A stretch of 64,000 bases of DNA from an uncultured Eubacteriales bacterium (GTDB lineage Bacteria; Bacillota; Clostridia; Oscillospirales; Acutalibacteraceae): the NCBI GenBank assembly GCA_900540085.1, contig UQEU01000008.1, positions 8,094-72,093 on the forward strand, in the 5' to 3' direction. The translations under genes and the position numbers were made by a program. The notes below the pieces were generated by a model, which searched no databases, was not told the origin of the DNA, and was given only the letters and a program-made list of their open reading frames with translations. This document shows, in pieces, positions 8,804-17,130 of the stretch (the first letter of the stretch is position 1; every line of letters begins with the position of its first letter).

Positions 8804-10261
8804 TTAATTCTCCACACTTTCTTCTTTTATTTTTTCTACGGGGAATGTTACAGTTACTGTAAAATCATCGCCGTCATTTTCAATTTCAAATGTACCGTGC
8901 ATTTGTTTAACAATTTTTTGGCAAATCTTAAGACCGATATTATTACTTTCAATTCTGTCAAGATTTTTGTTAATTTTGTTATTTACGGTAACTGTTAAAA
9001 TATCATCTTCAATACTGCAATCTATAACGACTTTTTTTGATATGTCGGCATATTTTGAAATATTGGAGAAAAGATTGTCAAAAACTCGCTGGAAATATTG
9101 TATATCTACATTTAAAAAGTACGGCTCTGCACAGATATTAACATCTATCTTATAGCCCTTGTTTTCCAAATCGAAAACTCTTTCGCCTATAAGTTGCTGA
9201 AGCAAAATTCTTGTATCGAACTTTTCTTCAAGCATATTAATTTCATCATCTCCGAAAACAAGGAAATATGAAAACAATTTATCTGACAAACTCTTAAGTT
9301 GTAAAGCCTTACTTTTAATTGTTTTTATATACAAATCTCTTTGTTCTTCGCTGTCATAGTTTTTCTGTTCAATAATATCTACATAACCGATAAGAGATGT
9401 GAGAGGCGTTCTTATGTCGTGCGACATATTTGTAATGAGTTCTTTATTTGCTTCCCAAGCTCTCTCTGACTCTTCAATACGAGAGATTAAAAACTCTCGC
9501 ATATTGTCAACATCCTTTGCTAAACCTTCAATCTCATCCCGTCCTTTTTTTGTAATATCGGAATCAAGATTTCCGTTTTTTATTTTTGAAACTTCTTTTG
9601 AAAGTCTTATAATTCTCTTATTAACAAGATAGTTATAAGCAAGAACAATAGCGAAAAATATTACAATAAAAACCAGATAAGAAGAATAATATCCAATGGT
9701 GGAAATGTTTGAAGAAGACACATCTATTACGGAAGCATAAAATGTACCGTCAAAAAACTCAACAGGAATAAGATAAGCAGTATCATAATAAACGGCATTT
9801 TCATCACTGAATGAAGTATCGCTTGATTCAGTGGCTGTGGTTTCTGTATCATTGGCATAATATGAATATGTATTTGTACCCTTTGAAGTAGTTGTTTCCG
9901 TTTCTTCTTCATCATCTACAGCAAGTACATTTGAACTAATACCGGATTCGTAAAAAGCCTTTCCGGTTTCATCACATAAACCGAGCATTACTTGATTTTG
10001 TTCTTTTACCCACCGATTTATTGCCTTTGTTTCAGTTGAAGAAATATTGTTTTCTTTAACATATTCCTTGAAAGATTCCTGATATTTTCTATCTCTTTCT
10101 TCCATTTTTTCCTGAGTTGAATAATAATTAATCAAATAGTAATCAAATGCATATGTTGTAAGACTCATTGCACCGTAAGAGATTAAAAGTGCAACAACCA
10201 AAACTATTACAAACTTAAATCTTAAAGAGAAAAAAACTTTTTTTATTTTTTCAACATCCAT
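8804..10261 (-). CDS. Sensor histidine kinase
   Basis: This 485-residue membrane kinase has a transmembrane helix at about 15-38, an extracytoplasmic sensor region (39-190) with an acidic Thr/Ser/Glu-rich stretch near 115-155, and a second helix at 193-213. A HAMP linker (about 215-265), the phosphorylated His281 in NMSHDIRTPLTS, and an HATPase domain with the N box DNLFSNISKYA and G box NNIGLKICQK follow. It overlaps the response-regulator gene by 11 bases and runs into the Dlt-like genes without a gap. It probably senses envelope conditions and controls this operon, as DltS-type kinases control dlt operons; that link is inferred from position. Confidence 0.93.
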   Translation of the reverse strand: MDVEKIKKVFFSLRFKFVIVLVVALLISYGAMSLTTYAFDYYLINYYSTQEKMEERDRKYQESFKEYVKENNISSTETKAINRWVKEQNQVMLGLCDETGKAFYESGISSNVLAVDDEEETETTTSKGTNTYSYYANDTETTATESSDTSFSDENAVYYDTAYLIPVEFFDGTFYASVIDVSSSNISTIGYYSSYLVFIVIFFAIVLAYNYLVNKRIIRLSKEVSKIKNGNLDSDITKKGRDEIEGLAKDVDNMREFLISRIEESERAWEANKELITNMSHDIRTPLTSLIGYVDIIEQKNYDSEEQRDLYIKTIKSKALQLKSLSDKLFSYFLVFGDDEINMLEEKFDTRILLQQLIGERVFDLENKGYKIDVNICAEPYFLNVDIQYFQRVFDNLFSNISKYADISKKVVIDCSIEDDILTVTVNNKINKNLDRIESNNIGLKICQKIVKQMHGTFEIENDGDDFTVTVTFPVEKIKEESVEN

Positions 10262-10976
10262 TTAATTGATATCCTTTACCCCAAACAGTTTTGATAACTT
10301 CTGCTTCATCGTTGTCAAAATTTAACTTTTTTCTCAAGTTCAGTATATGAACCATCACAGTATTAACGGAAGCCTGCATAAACTTTTGTCCCCACACCGT
10401 TTCATAAATCTCCTGTGCGTCAACAGGCTTGTCCCTGTTTTTAATCAGCAACATCAATATGTCAAACTCTGTATCTGTAAGCGAGATTTTAACACCTTGC
10501 CTTTTAACAATTTTTCTTGAAGGATTTACGGACAAATCCGAAATAAAAATCTCCGAACCGTCTGTTTTAGGATTTTCATTTTTTCCTTTATATATGAAAT
10601 ACCTTCTCAATAATGAATCAACTTTCATAAAGAGTTCGGCAGTTGAAAAAGGTTTTACCAAATAGTCGTCGCCTCCGTTATCGTAAGCAACCGACTTATC
10701 TGCCTCCTGCGATTTTGCAGTCAAAAACAGTACGGGAATATTTGTAAACTTTCTTATTTCCGCACAAGCGTCAATACCCGATAATTCAGGCATCATAATA
10801 TCCAAAATAATCAAATCAAAATCGTTATTTTCTTCAATTTTATTTACGGCATCTCTGCCATTAACCGCAACATCGACAGTATGACCTTTGCTTTTGAGTT
10901 GAATACTTAAAACTTCTCTGATACTGGGGTCGTCATCTACTACAAGTATTTTGGCGTTTTTTATTTTATTTTCCAT
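10251..10976 (-). CDS. OmpR-family response regulator
   Basis: This 241-residue regulator has a receiver domain with acidic pocket VVDDD (12-16), phospho-acceptor Asp59 in LIILDIMMPE, Thr in LFLTAKS and Lys in YLVKPFS. A C-terminal winged helix follows, with LSLTDTEFDILMLL-like and VMVHILNLRKKL recognition elements. The start chosen is the ATG at 10976, because an upstream in-frame start at 11018 would translate through the likely promoter -10. It is the first gene of the eight-gene Dlt-like operon and overlaps the kinase gene. Confidence 0.95.
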   Translation of the reverse strand: MENKIKNAKILVVDDDPSIREVLSIQLKSKGHTVDVAVNGRDAVNKIEENNDFDLIILDIMMPELSGIDACAEIRKFTNIPVLFLTAKSQEADKSVAYDNGGDDYLVKPFSTAELFMKVDSLLRRYFIYKGKNENPKTDGSEIFISDLSVNPSRKIVKRQGVKISLTDTEFDILMLLIKNRDKPVDAQEIYETVWGQKFMQASVNTVMVHILNLRKKLNFDNDEAEVIKTVWGKGYQLNGC

Positions 10977-11008
10977 ATAATAAGCCCCGTTTCTTTTATT
11001 GCGTGCAT

Positions 11009-11035
11009 AGTATAGCACAAAAGTTGTGTAAAATG
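11009..11035 (-). promoter_or_regulatory. Probable promoter and operator of the Dlt-like operon
   Basis: On the minus strand TATACT (11009-11014) makes a good -10, but there is no clear -35 at 17 bases, which fits an activator-dependent promoter. The palindrome CACAA-CTT-TTGTG lies immediately upstream of the -10 and could be an operator. Which regulator binds there is unknown. Confidence 0.4.
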
Positions 11036-11089
11036 TTTGTTTTTTGACCTAATTAATAATTATTAAGATTTATATTAATATTTTAAAAG

Positions 11090-11121
11090 AAAACCGTCGA
11101 AACAAAAGTTTCGACGGTTTT
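11090..11121 (-). terminator. Terminator after leuS
   Basis: Inverted repeat AAAACCGTCGAAAC / GTTTCGACGGTTTT with a four-base loop, 16 bases beyond the leuS stop codon. It ends the long housekeeping operon and separates it from the two-component genes. Confidence 0.88.
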
Positions 11122-11136
11122 AATAGGTTATTAAAA

Positions 11137-13542
11137 TCAAACTGCAACTATATTTACAAGTTTACCCGGCACATAAATTTCTTTTTTAATTGTTTTTCCT
11201 TCAATCAATTTTGCAACCGTCGGGTCATTTTTAGCAAGTTCTATCGCATCTTCTTTAGAAATATCTGTCGGAACAACTGCTCTTGACCTTACTTTACCCA
11301 TTACCTGAATTACAATTTCAACAGTATTGTCAACTGTTTTCTCCTCATCGTAACTGCACCATTTTTGTTCATTTAACATTCCGTCATAACCTAAAGTCTG
11401 CCACATTTCTTCAGTAATATGAGGCGCAAACGGATTTAAAAGAATGAGAAATGTTTTCATTTCTGCATTTGTTACTTTTTTATTGTCATACATCTTATTG
11501 AGCAAAGTCATAAGTGCGGCAATAGCTGTATTTGCCTTTAAGTTATCAATATCAAAAGTAACTTTTTTAATTGTTTTATGCATTTCTGTTTCAAGTTCTT
11601 TTGAATAATTGTCGCCGTCAACAACCAATTCCTGCAAATTCCAAACTCTTTCGATAAATCTCTTACAGCCTTTAATTGAAGCAGAGTTCCAAGGAGCAGC
11701 CTTTTCAAAGTCGCCTATGAACATTTCATAAAGACGCATTGTATCGGCACCGTATTGTTCTACAATTTCGTCCGGATTTACAACATTTCCTCTTGATTTA
11801 CTCATTTTTTCGCCGTTCTCACCGAGTATCATACCGTGAGAAGTACGCTTTTGGTAAGGTTCTTTTGTCGGAACAACACCGATATCATACAGGAACTTAT
11901 GCCAAAAACGGCTGTAAAGCAAGTGAAGTGTTGTATGTTCCATACCGCCGTTATACCAATCAACAGGTGACCAATATTCAAGTGCTTCTTTTGATGCAAG
12001 TTCTTTATCATTATGCGGGTCCATATATCTGAGGAAATACCACGAAGAACCTGCCCATTGAGGCATTGTATCAGTTTCTCTTTTAGCCGGTCCGCCGCAT
12101 TTCGGACAAGTTGTATTTACCCAGTCTGTCATTTTTGCAAGAGGACTTTCGCCGTTTTCTGTCGGTTCATAACTGTCAACATCGGGAAGTTCAAGAGGAA
12201 GTTGACTTTCATCAAGTGCAACTGCTCCGCACTTTTCACAATGAACAATCGGAATAGGCTCTCCCCAATATCTCTGTCTTGAGAACACCCAGTCACGAAG
12301 TTTAAAGTTTACTTTCTTTTTACCTTTTCCTGTTTCTTCAAGGTACTGAAGCATTGCCTCTTTTGCTTCGTCAACAGTCTTACCTGTCAAGAATCCCGAA
12401 TTTACCATTACGCCTTTAGCACAATCCGTAAATGCTTCTTCCTCAACATTTCCTCCTTCAACTACCTCGACGATAGGAAGGTTAAATTTCTTTGCAAACT
12501 CCCAGTCACGAGTGTCGTGTGCAGGAACAGCCATAATGGCACCTGTACCGTATGAAGTCAAAACATAGTCCGAGATAAAGATAGGTATTTCTTTTTCGGT
12601 AACGGGATTGATACCCATTACACCGTCAAGTCTTACACCTGTTTTATCTTTATTGATTTCTGTTCTTTCAAAATCTGATTTTTTAGAAGCAAGTTCTTGA
12701 TATTTTCTTACTTCATCTATATTTTTGATTTTATCTGCCCACTTCTCGATAAACTGATGTTCGGGAGACATAACCATATATGTAGCTCCGAAAAGTGTAT
12801 CGCATCTTGTGGTATATACAGTGAGAATGTCGCCCTCTGTTGTAGAAAAATCTACCTCTGCACCTGTTGATTTGCCTATCCAATTTTTTTGCTGAACTTT
12901 TACACGGTCAATAAAATCAACATCGTCAAGGTCATTTACAAGACGGTCTGCATACTCTGTGATTTTAAGCATCCATTGACTTTGTGTTTTTCTTATAACT
13001 TCGCTGCCGCATCTTTCACAAACACCGTTTACAACTTCTTCATTTGCAAGTACGCACTTACAGGAAGTACACCAGTTTACAGGCATCTCTTTTTTATACG
13101 CAAGACCTTTTTTGAAGAGTTGAAGAAAAATCCACTGCGTCCATTTATAGTAAGACGGGTCCGTTGTATTTATTTCTCTGCTCCAGTCAAAAGAAAAACC
13201 GAGTGACTGAAGTTGTTCTTTAAAGTGAGCAACATTTTTCTTTGTTACTTCAGCAGGATGAATATGGTTTTTAATAGCAAAATTTTCAGTAGGCAAACCA
13301 AAAGCGTCCCATCCCATCGGATAAAGAACATTGTAGCCCTCGAGTCTTTTCTTTCTTGCTACAATATCCAAAGCAGTATATGAACGAGGATGTCCTACAT
13401 GGAGTCCCTGACCGCTCGGATACGGAAACTCAACAAGGCAGTAATATTTTGGCAATGAATAATCTGTCTTTGCGTGAAAAACACCTTTTTCTTCCCATAC
13501 TTTTTGCCACTTTTTTTCAACACTTTTAAAATTGTATTCCAT
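11137..13542 (-). CDS. leuS: Leucyl-tRNA synthetase
   Basis: This 801-residue class I synthetase charges tRNA-Leu. It has the HIGH-type motif HVGHPRS (48-54), a zinc-ribbon insertion with CTSCKC and CERCG near 160-180, the CP1 editing domain with TTRCDTLFGATY and GTGAIMAVPAHD, and KMSKSRGNV near 579. The length is standard for bacterial LeuRS. It is the last gene of the housekeeping run, five bases after rsfS. Confidence 0.98.
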   Translation of the reverse strand: MEYNFKSVEKKWQKVWEEKGVFHAKTDYSLPKYYCLVEFPYPSGQGLHVGHPRSYTALDIVARKKRLEGYNVLYPMGWDAFGLPTENFAIKNHIHPAEVTKKNVAHFKEQLQSLGFSFDWSREINTTDPSYYKWTQWIFLQLFKKGLAYKKEMPVNWCTSCKCVLANEEVVNGVCERCGSEVIRKTQSQWMLKITEYADRLVNDLDDVDFIDRVKVQQKNWIGKSTGAEVDFSTTEGDILTVYTTRCDTLFGATYMVMSPEHQFIEKWADKIKNIDEVRKYQELASKKSDFERTEINKDKTGVRLDGVMGINPVTEKEIPIFISDYVLTSYGTGAIMAVPAHDTRDWEFAKKFNLPIVEVVEGGNVEEEAFTDCAKGVMVNSGFLTGKTVDEAKEAMLQYLEETGKGKKKVNFKLRDWVFSRQRYWGEPIPIVHCEKCGAVALDESQLPLELPDVDSYEPTENGESPLAKMTDWVNTTCPKCGGPAKRETDTMPQWAGSSWYFLRYMDPHNDKELASKEALEYWSPVDWYNGGMEHTTLHLLYSRFWHKFLYDIGVVPTKEPYQKRTSHGMILGENGEKMSKSRGNVVNPDEIVEQYGADTMRLYEMFIGDFEKAAPWNSASIKGCKRFIERVWNLQELVVDGDNYSKELETEMHKTIKKVTFDIDNLKANTAIAALMTLLNKMYDNKKVTNAEMKTFLILLNPFAPHITEEMWQTLGYDGMLNEQKWCSYDEEKTVDNTVEIVIQVMGKVRSRAVVPTDISKEDAIELAKNDPTVAKLIEGKTIKKEIYVPGKLVNIVAV

Positions 13543-13547
13543 ATTTA

Positions 13548-13913
13548 TTATTCCTCCTCAAGTAATTTTTCTGTATCTAACATTTCGCCGTCCTGCCACA
13601 ATCTTTCAAGATTGAAAAATTCACGGTCTTTTTCATAAAAGACATGGACAACAACACTTGAATAGTCAAGACAAATCCAACCCGAAGACTTTCCTTCTAC
13701 ATGGTGCGGTTCTATTCCCTTTTGAGAGAGTTGGTACTCAACTTCGTCTGCAAGTGCTTTTACCTGTGTTGAAGATGAACCGCTGCAAATCACAAAGTAG
13801 TCGGCAACAATAGTTAAGTCTGTAACTCCGATTACTTTAATATCAATGGCTTTTTTACTGTCAACTGCTTTAACGGCAGTTTTGACAATATCGAGAATTT
13901 CTGATTTTTCCAT
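13548..13913 (-). CDS. rsfS: Ribosomal silencing factor RsfS
   Basis: This 121-residue protein is the length and sequence type of RsfS (Iojap family). It binds uL14 and blocks joining of ribosomal subunits during starvation. Family blocks seen are ADYFVICSGSSSTQVKALADEV, GIEPHHVEGKSSGWICLDYSSVVVHVF and REFFNLERLW. It sits between yqeK (no gap) and leuS, the conserved Firmicutes order. Confidence 0.96.
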   Translation of the reverse strand: MEKSEILDIVKTAVKAVDSKKAIDIKVIGVTDLTIVADYFVICSGSSSTQVKALADEVEYQLSQKGIEPHHVEGKSSGWICLDYSSVVVHVFYEKDREFFNLERLWQDGEMLDTEKLLEEE

Positions 13914-14495
13914 TTATTTCTCCTTAATTTTAAGTATTATTTCATTATAAGCGTCAACTGTATCGGGGTGCAAAACAGCGCCCTTGCCGACAATGTCCTT
14001 AATTGTATATTTTATAGCGAAAAGCATTGCATCGTCAAGACTTTTATTATATGCTTTTTCTCGCATTATTTCAACATCATCGTAATCTCTGTCATCGGAA
14101 ATATAATCTGCAAGATATATGATTTTTTCAAGCAAACTCATATTTGCTCTTCCGGTTGTATGGTAACGAATGGCATTGATAACATCTTTGTTATCAATTT
14201 TCAGCACGCACCTTGCATAAGCAGCACCTGAAATTTGATGATACAACTTAAAATTATTTATTTCCAATTTTGTCATCGTTACAGGTGAATTTTTAATCAC
14301 GGCTATATGCTCGCTTGCCGACGCTTCTTTCATAACATCGTGCAAAACGCCTGCAACAAAAGCATCTTCTTTATCTGCACCGTACTTTTCAGCCAAAATA
14401 ACTGCGGCTTTTGCAACGCACATTGAATGATAGTACCTGTAATCCGACAATTTTGATTTAATTAAATCTATATACTCGTTAACATTATATTTCAC
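13914..14495 (-). CDS. yqeK: HD-domain hydrolase YqeK (diadenosine tetraphosphatase)
   Basis: This 193-residue HD-domain protein has YHSMCVAKAA (first His), GVLHDVMKE (His-Asp pair) and RYHTTGR (later His), with a final Asp in YLADYISDDRDY. YqeK proteins hydrolyse Ap4A symmetrically. It overlaps the end of nadD by 11 bases and abuts rsfS; the nadD-yqeK-rsfS order is typical of Firmicutes and supports the name. Confidence 0.94.
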   Translation of the reverse strand: MKYNVNEYIDLIKSKLSDYRYYHSMCVAKAAVILAEKYGADKEDAFVAGVLHDVMKEASASEHIAVIKNSPVTMTKLEINNFKLYHQISGAAYARCVLKIDNKDVINAIRYHTTGRANMSLLEKIIYLADYISDDRDYDDVEIMREKAYNKSLDDAMLFAIKYTIKDIVGKGAVLHPDTVDAYNEIILKIKEK

Positions 14496-15093
14496 TGTAT
14501 AGTCCTTTACTTTTTATAAATTCTGCAACAGAGTTATCTAAAAGTCCTGCAACAGTTTTACCGTTTTTTAACTCATTTCTGATTTGCGTGGAACTGACTT
14601 CAAAAACATCATACTCTTTTTCGTCAATAATAAAAACATTGCTGATGCCGATTTTTTTTGCATAGTCTAAAAAATCTTCCCTGCCGACAATTCCGTCACG
14701 GGAGGCCGTGCATATAACTGCAAGGTTTGAAATTTCTTTATAATTTTTCCATTTATCAAACTGTAAAAATTGGTCGGAACCGACTATCAAAAAAAGTTCG
14801 TCTTTAGGAAACTTATTTTTAAAATACCTTACGGTATCAACGGTATAACTTGTACCGCCACGCAAAATTTCAACATCACTTGCAAAAAACAATTCTTTAT
14901 CTTTTAAAGCAAGTTTAACCATTGCCATTCTATTGTCGGAAGACTCAAGATTTGTATTGTTTTTTAGCGGTGGGTCACAAGCCGGCACAAAAAACACTCT
15001 GTCCAAACCAAGTGCGGTACAATACGCATTTGCTATATTTAAATGACCGTTGTGTATGGGATTGAAACTGCCGCCGAAAATCGCTGTTTTCAT
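14485..15093 (-). CDS. nadD: Nicotinate-nucleotide adenylyltransferase
   Basis: This 202-residue enzyme joins nicotinate mononucleotide to AMP in NAD synthesis. The nucleotidyltransferase motif is GGSFNPIHNGHL (7-19) and the second signature is VSSTQIRNEL near residue 170. SDQFLQFDKWKN is also a NadD block. The start ATG overlaps the yhbY stop by four bases, so translation is probably coupled. Confidence 0.97.
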   Translation of the reverse strand: MKTAIFGGSFNPIHNGHLNIANAYCTALGLDRVFFVPACDPPLKNNTNLESSDNRMAMVKLALKDKELFFASDVEILRGGTSYTVDTVRYFKNKFPKDELFLIVGSDQFLQFDKWKNYKEISNLAVICTASRDGIVGREDFLDYAKKIGISNVFIIDEKEYDVFEVSSTQIRNELKNGKTVAGLLDNSVAEFIKSKGLYSEI

Positions 15094-15554
15094 CTGCTTT
15101 TTCTGTCTCTTTCTCTGACATTGCCTACCGGTCTTCCGCTTCTGCCCGAATAAACTTTGCCGTGAGTCAAATCGCCGTATCGAGCGTTTCTTTTTTCTTC
15201 TGCCACTCTGTTTCTTTCACGCAAGCCTTTAACACGCACTTTCTTTGCTTTGGCAGGTTTTGATTTCTTTGCTTTTTTTGTCTTTTCTTCTTTTCTTTCA
15301 CGGTAAAGAACAATAATTCCGCCTATTACCTGTATTATTTCTGCTGACAAAACATCTGCAAGTTCCTGAGCACACTCTCTCGGAGTTTTCGGAGAAGTTT
15401 CCAAATGTATGCGTATCTTAATAAGTTCTCTTGCATTTAAAGTATCGTCAACCTGTTTGATTAAATTTTCGGAAATACCGTCTTTTCCTATTTGAATAAT
15501 CGGCTCAAGCGTGTTTGCCTGTGCCCTGAAAACTGCTCTTTCTTTTCCTGTCAT
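15090..15554 (-). CDS. yhbY: YhbY-type CRM-domain RNA-binding protein with basic tail
   Basis: Residues 1-95 form a CRM domain: MTGKERAVFRAQA, PIIQIGKDGISENLIKQVDDTL, the ELIKIRIH strand and VIGGIIVLYR. YhbY-family proteins associate with pre-50S ribosomes. The remaining 60 residues are an added Lys/Arg-rich tail (KKAKKSKPAKAKK, RERDRKSR), which is longer than the usual roughly 96-residue family size and probably adds RNA affinity. It overlaps both neighbours by four bases. Confidence 0.92.
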   Translation of the reverse strand: MTGKERAVFRAQANTLEPIIQIGKDGISENLIKQVDDTLNARELIKIRIHLETSPKTPRECAQELADVLSAEIIQVIGGIIVLYRERKEEKTKKAKKSKPAKAKKVRVKGLRERNRVAEEKRNARYGDLTHGKVYSGRSGRPVGNVRERDRKSR

Positions 15555-16138
15555 ATAATTTTCTCCAATTCTTTTGCAAGTTCACGAAGTGCCTTGCCTC
15601 TGTGAGATATTTCATCTTTTTCCTGCGATGTATAGTTACCGAAACTTCTTCCGTTTATGATAAATAGCGGGTCATAGCCGAAGCCCTCGTTTCCGTCTCT
15701 TTCAAAACCTATTTTTCCGTGACATTCTCCTCTGACGGTTATCTCTCTGCCGTCAGGAAAAACACAACAAACCGCACAGACATAGTAAGCACTTCTTTCG
15801 TCTTCCGGCACACCTTTTAGTTTTTCAAGTAAAAGGTCATTGTTTTTTTCATCGTTTCCGTGTTCCCCCGAAAATCTTGCCGAGAAAATACCCGGTGCTC
15901 CGTCTAAATAGTCAACACAAAGACCGCTGTCATCTGCGATTGTCGGCATATCAAATGCTTTCATACCTGCCACAGCCTTGATTTTTGCATTTTCTTCAAA
16001 TGTTGTACCGTCTTCTTCAACTTCTTCAAGCTCTTTTCCGAGCATTTTTGCCGTAACAATATTTATTCCCAAAGGCGATAAAATTCGTTGAAGTTCGCCC
16101 AATTTCTTTTTATTATTGCTTGCAAGTAAAAAATCCAT
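15551..16138 (-). CDS. rdgB: XTP/dITP diphosphatase (RdgB/HAM1)
   Basis: This 195-residue house-cleaning enzyme hydrolyses XTP, ITP and dITP to monophosphates. Family motifs are LLASNNKKKLGEL (4-16), TTFEENAKIKA, ADDSGLCVDYL, GIFSARFSGE, EGFGYDPLF and ISHRGKAL. Its ATG overlaps nothing upstream (three bases after ftsY) but its stop overlaps yhbY. Confidence 0.97.
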   Translation of the reverse strand: MDFLLASNNKKKLGELQRILSPLGINIVTAKMLGKELEEVEEDGTTFEENAKIKAVAGMKAFDMPTIADDSGLCVDYLDGAPGIFSARFSGEHGNDEKNNDLLLEKLKGVPEDERSAYYVCAVCCVFPDGREITVRGECHGKIGFERDGNEGFGYDPLFIINGRSFGNYTSQEKDEISHRGKALRELAKELEKII

Positions 16139-16141
16139 TTA

Positions 16142-17101
16142 TTATTCACCCTCAATAAAACTGTTTATTTCTTTATCGTCAATCGGCTCTTGCTTATCAA
16201 ACAGACCGCTTGCAAATGCGTCTGCATCAAACGGCTGAAAATCATCTATTTGCTCGCCTACTCCGACAAATTTTACAGGAACATCAAGTTCATTGTTTAT
16301 GGCAAGAACAACACCGCCTCGTGCAGTACCGTCAAGTTTTGTAAGCACAATACCCGTAATGCCTGCCGCTTCTTTAAAATCTTTTGCCTGATTTACGGCA
16401 TTTTGACCTGTTGTGGCGTCAAGAACCAAAAGCACTTCTTTGCTTGCATCCGGCAATTCTCTCTCAATAACACGGGTAATTTTATTAAGCTCGTCCATAA
16501 GATTTTTCTTATTATGAAGTCTGCCGGCAGTATCTATGATGATGACATCTGCATTTCTTGCTTTTCCCGCTGCAATAGTATCAAACACAACTGACGCAGG
16601 GTCAGCGCCTTCTGCGTGTTTAATTAAATCAACATCTGCTCTGTCAGCCCAAACCTGAAGTTGCTCGATAGCAGCCGCTCTGAATGTATCGGCAGCACCG
16701 AGAATAACTTTTCTGCCCTGATTTTTCAATCTCAAAGCAAGTTTTCCTATTGTTGTGGTTTTGCCTACTCCGTTTACACCTATAACTAAAATTACAGATG
16801 GCTTTGTTCTGAGTTTGAGCATACTTCCGCCCCAAACGATACCTGAAACAATGTCTTTCATAGTTTCTCTGATTTTAGATACGCTTGTAATACGGTCGTT
16901 TGAAATTTTTTCTTTAAGACTTTTTATGATTTTTTCAGCAGTCGGAATACCAACATCACCCATAATAAGTATTTCTTCAAGTTCTTCAAAAAGTTCATCG
17001 TCTATTTTTTCGTAACTTTCAATAACTTCATCTATCTGAGCTGTAATACCCTCTGTTCTTGTCTTTTTAAGACCTTTTCTGAATTTATCAAATAATCCCA
17101 T
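16142..17101 (-). CDS. ftsY: Signal recognition particle receptor FtsY
   Basis: FtsY is the SRP receptor GTPase that docks ribosome-nascent chains at the membrane. The protein (319 residues) begins with a short amphipathic N-terminus (MGLFDKFRKGL), then the helical N domain, then the G domain with GVNGVGKTTT, DTFRAAAIEQL, DTAGRLHNK and TKLDGTARGG. The start is the ATG at 17101, five bases after GGAGG. An ATG 12 bases further up lies on that ribosome site and is unlikely to be used. It follows smc by 29 bases. Confidence 0.97.
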   Translation of the reverse strand: MGLFDKFRKGLKKTRTEGITAQIDEVIESYEKIDDELFEELEEILIMGDVGIPTAEKIIKSLKEKISNDRITSVSKIRETMKDIVSGIVWGGSMLKLRTKPSVILVIGVNGVGKTTTIGKLALRLKNQGRKVILGAADTFRAAAIEQLQVWADRADVDLIKHAEGADPASVVFDTIAAGKARNADVIIIDTAGRLHNKKNLMDELNKITRVIERELPDASKEVLLVLDATTGQNAVNQAKDFKEAAGITGIVLTKLDGTARGGVVLAINNELDVPVKFVGVGEQIDDFQPFDADAFASGLFDKQEPIDDKEINSFIEGE

Positions 17102-17130
17102 AGCAACCTCCATTAATTTTTTTATGTAAC

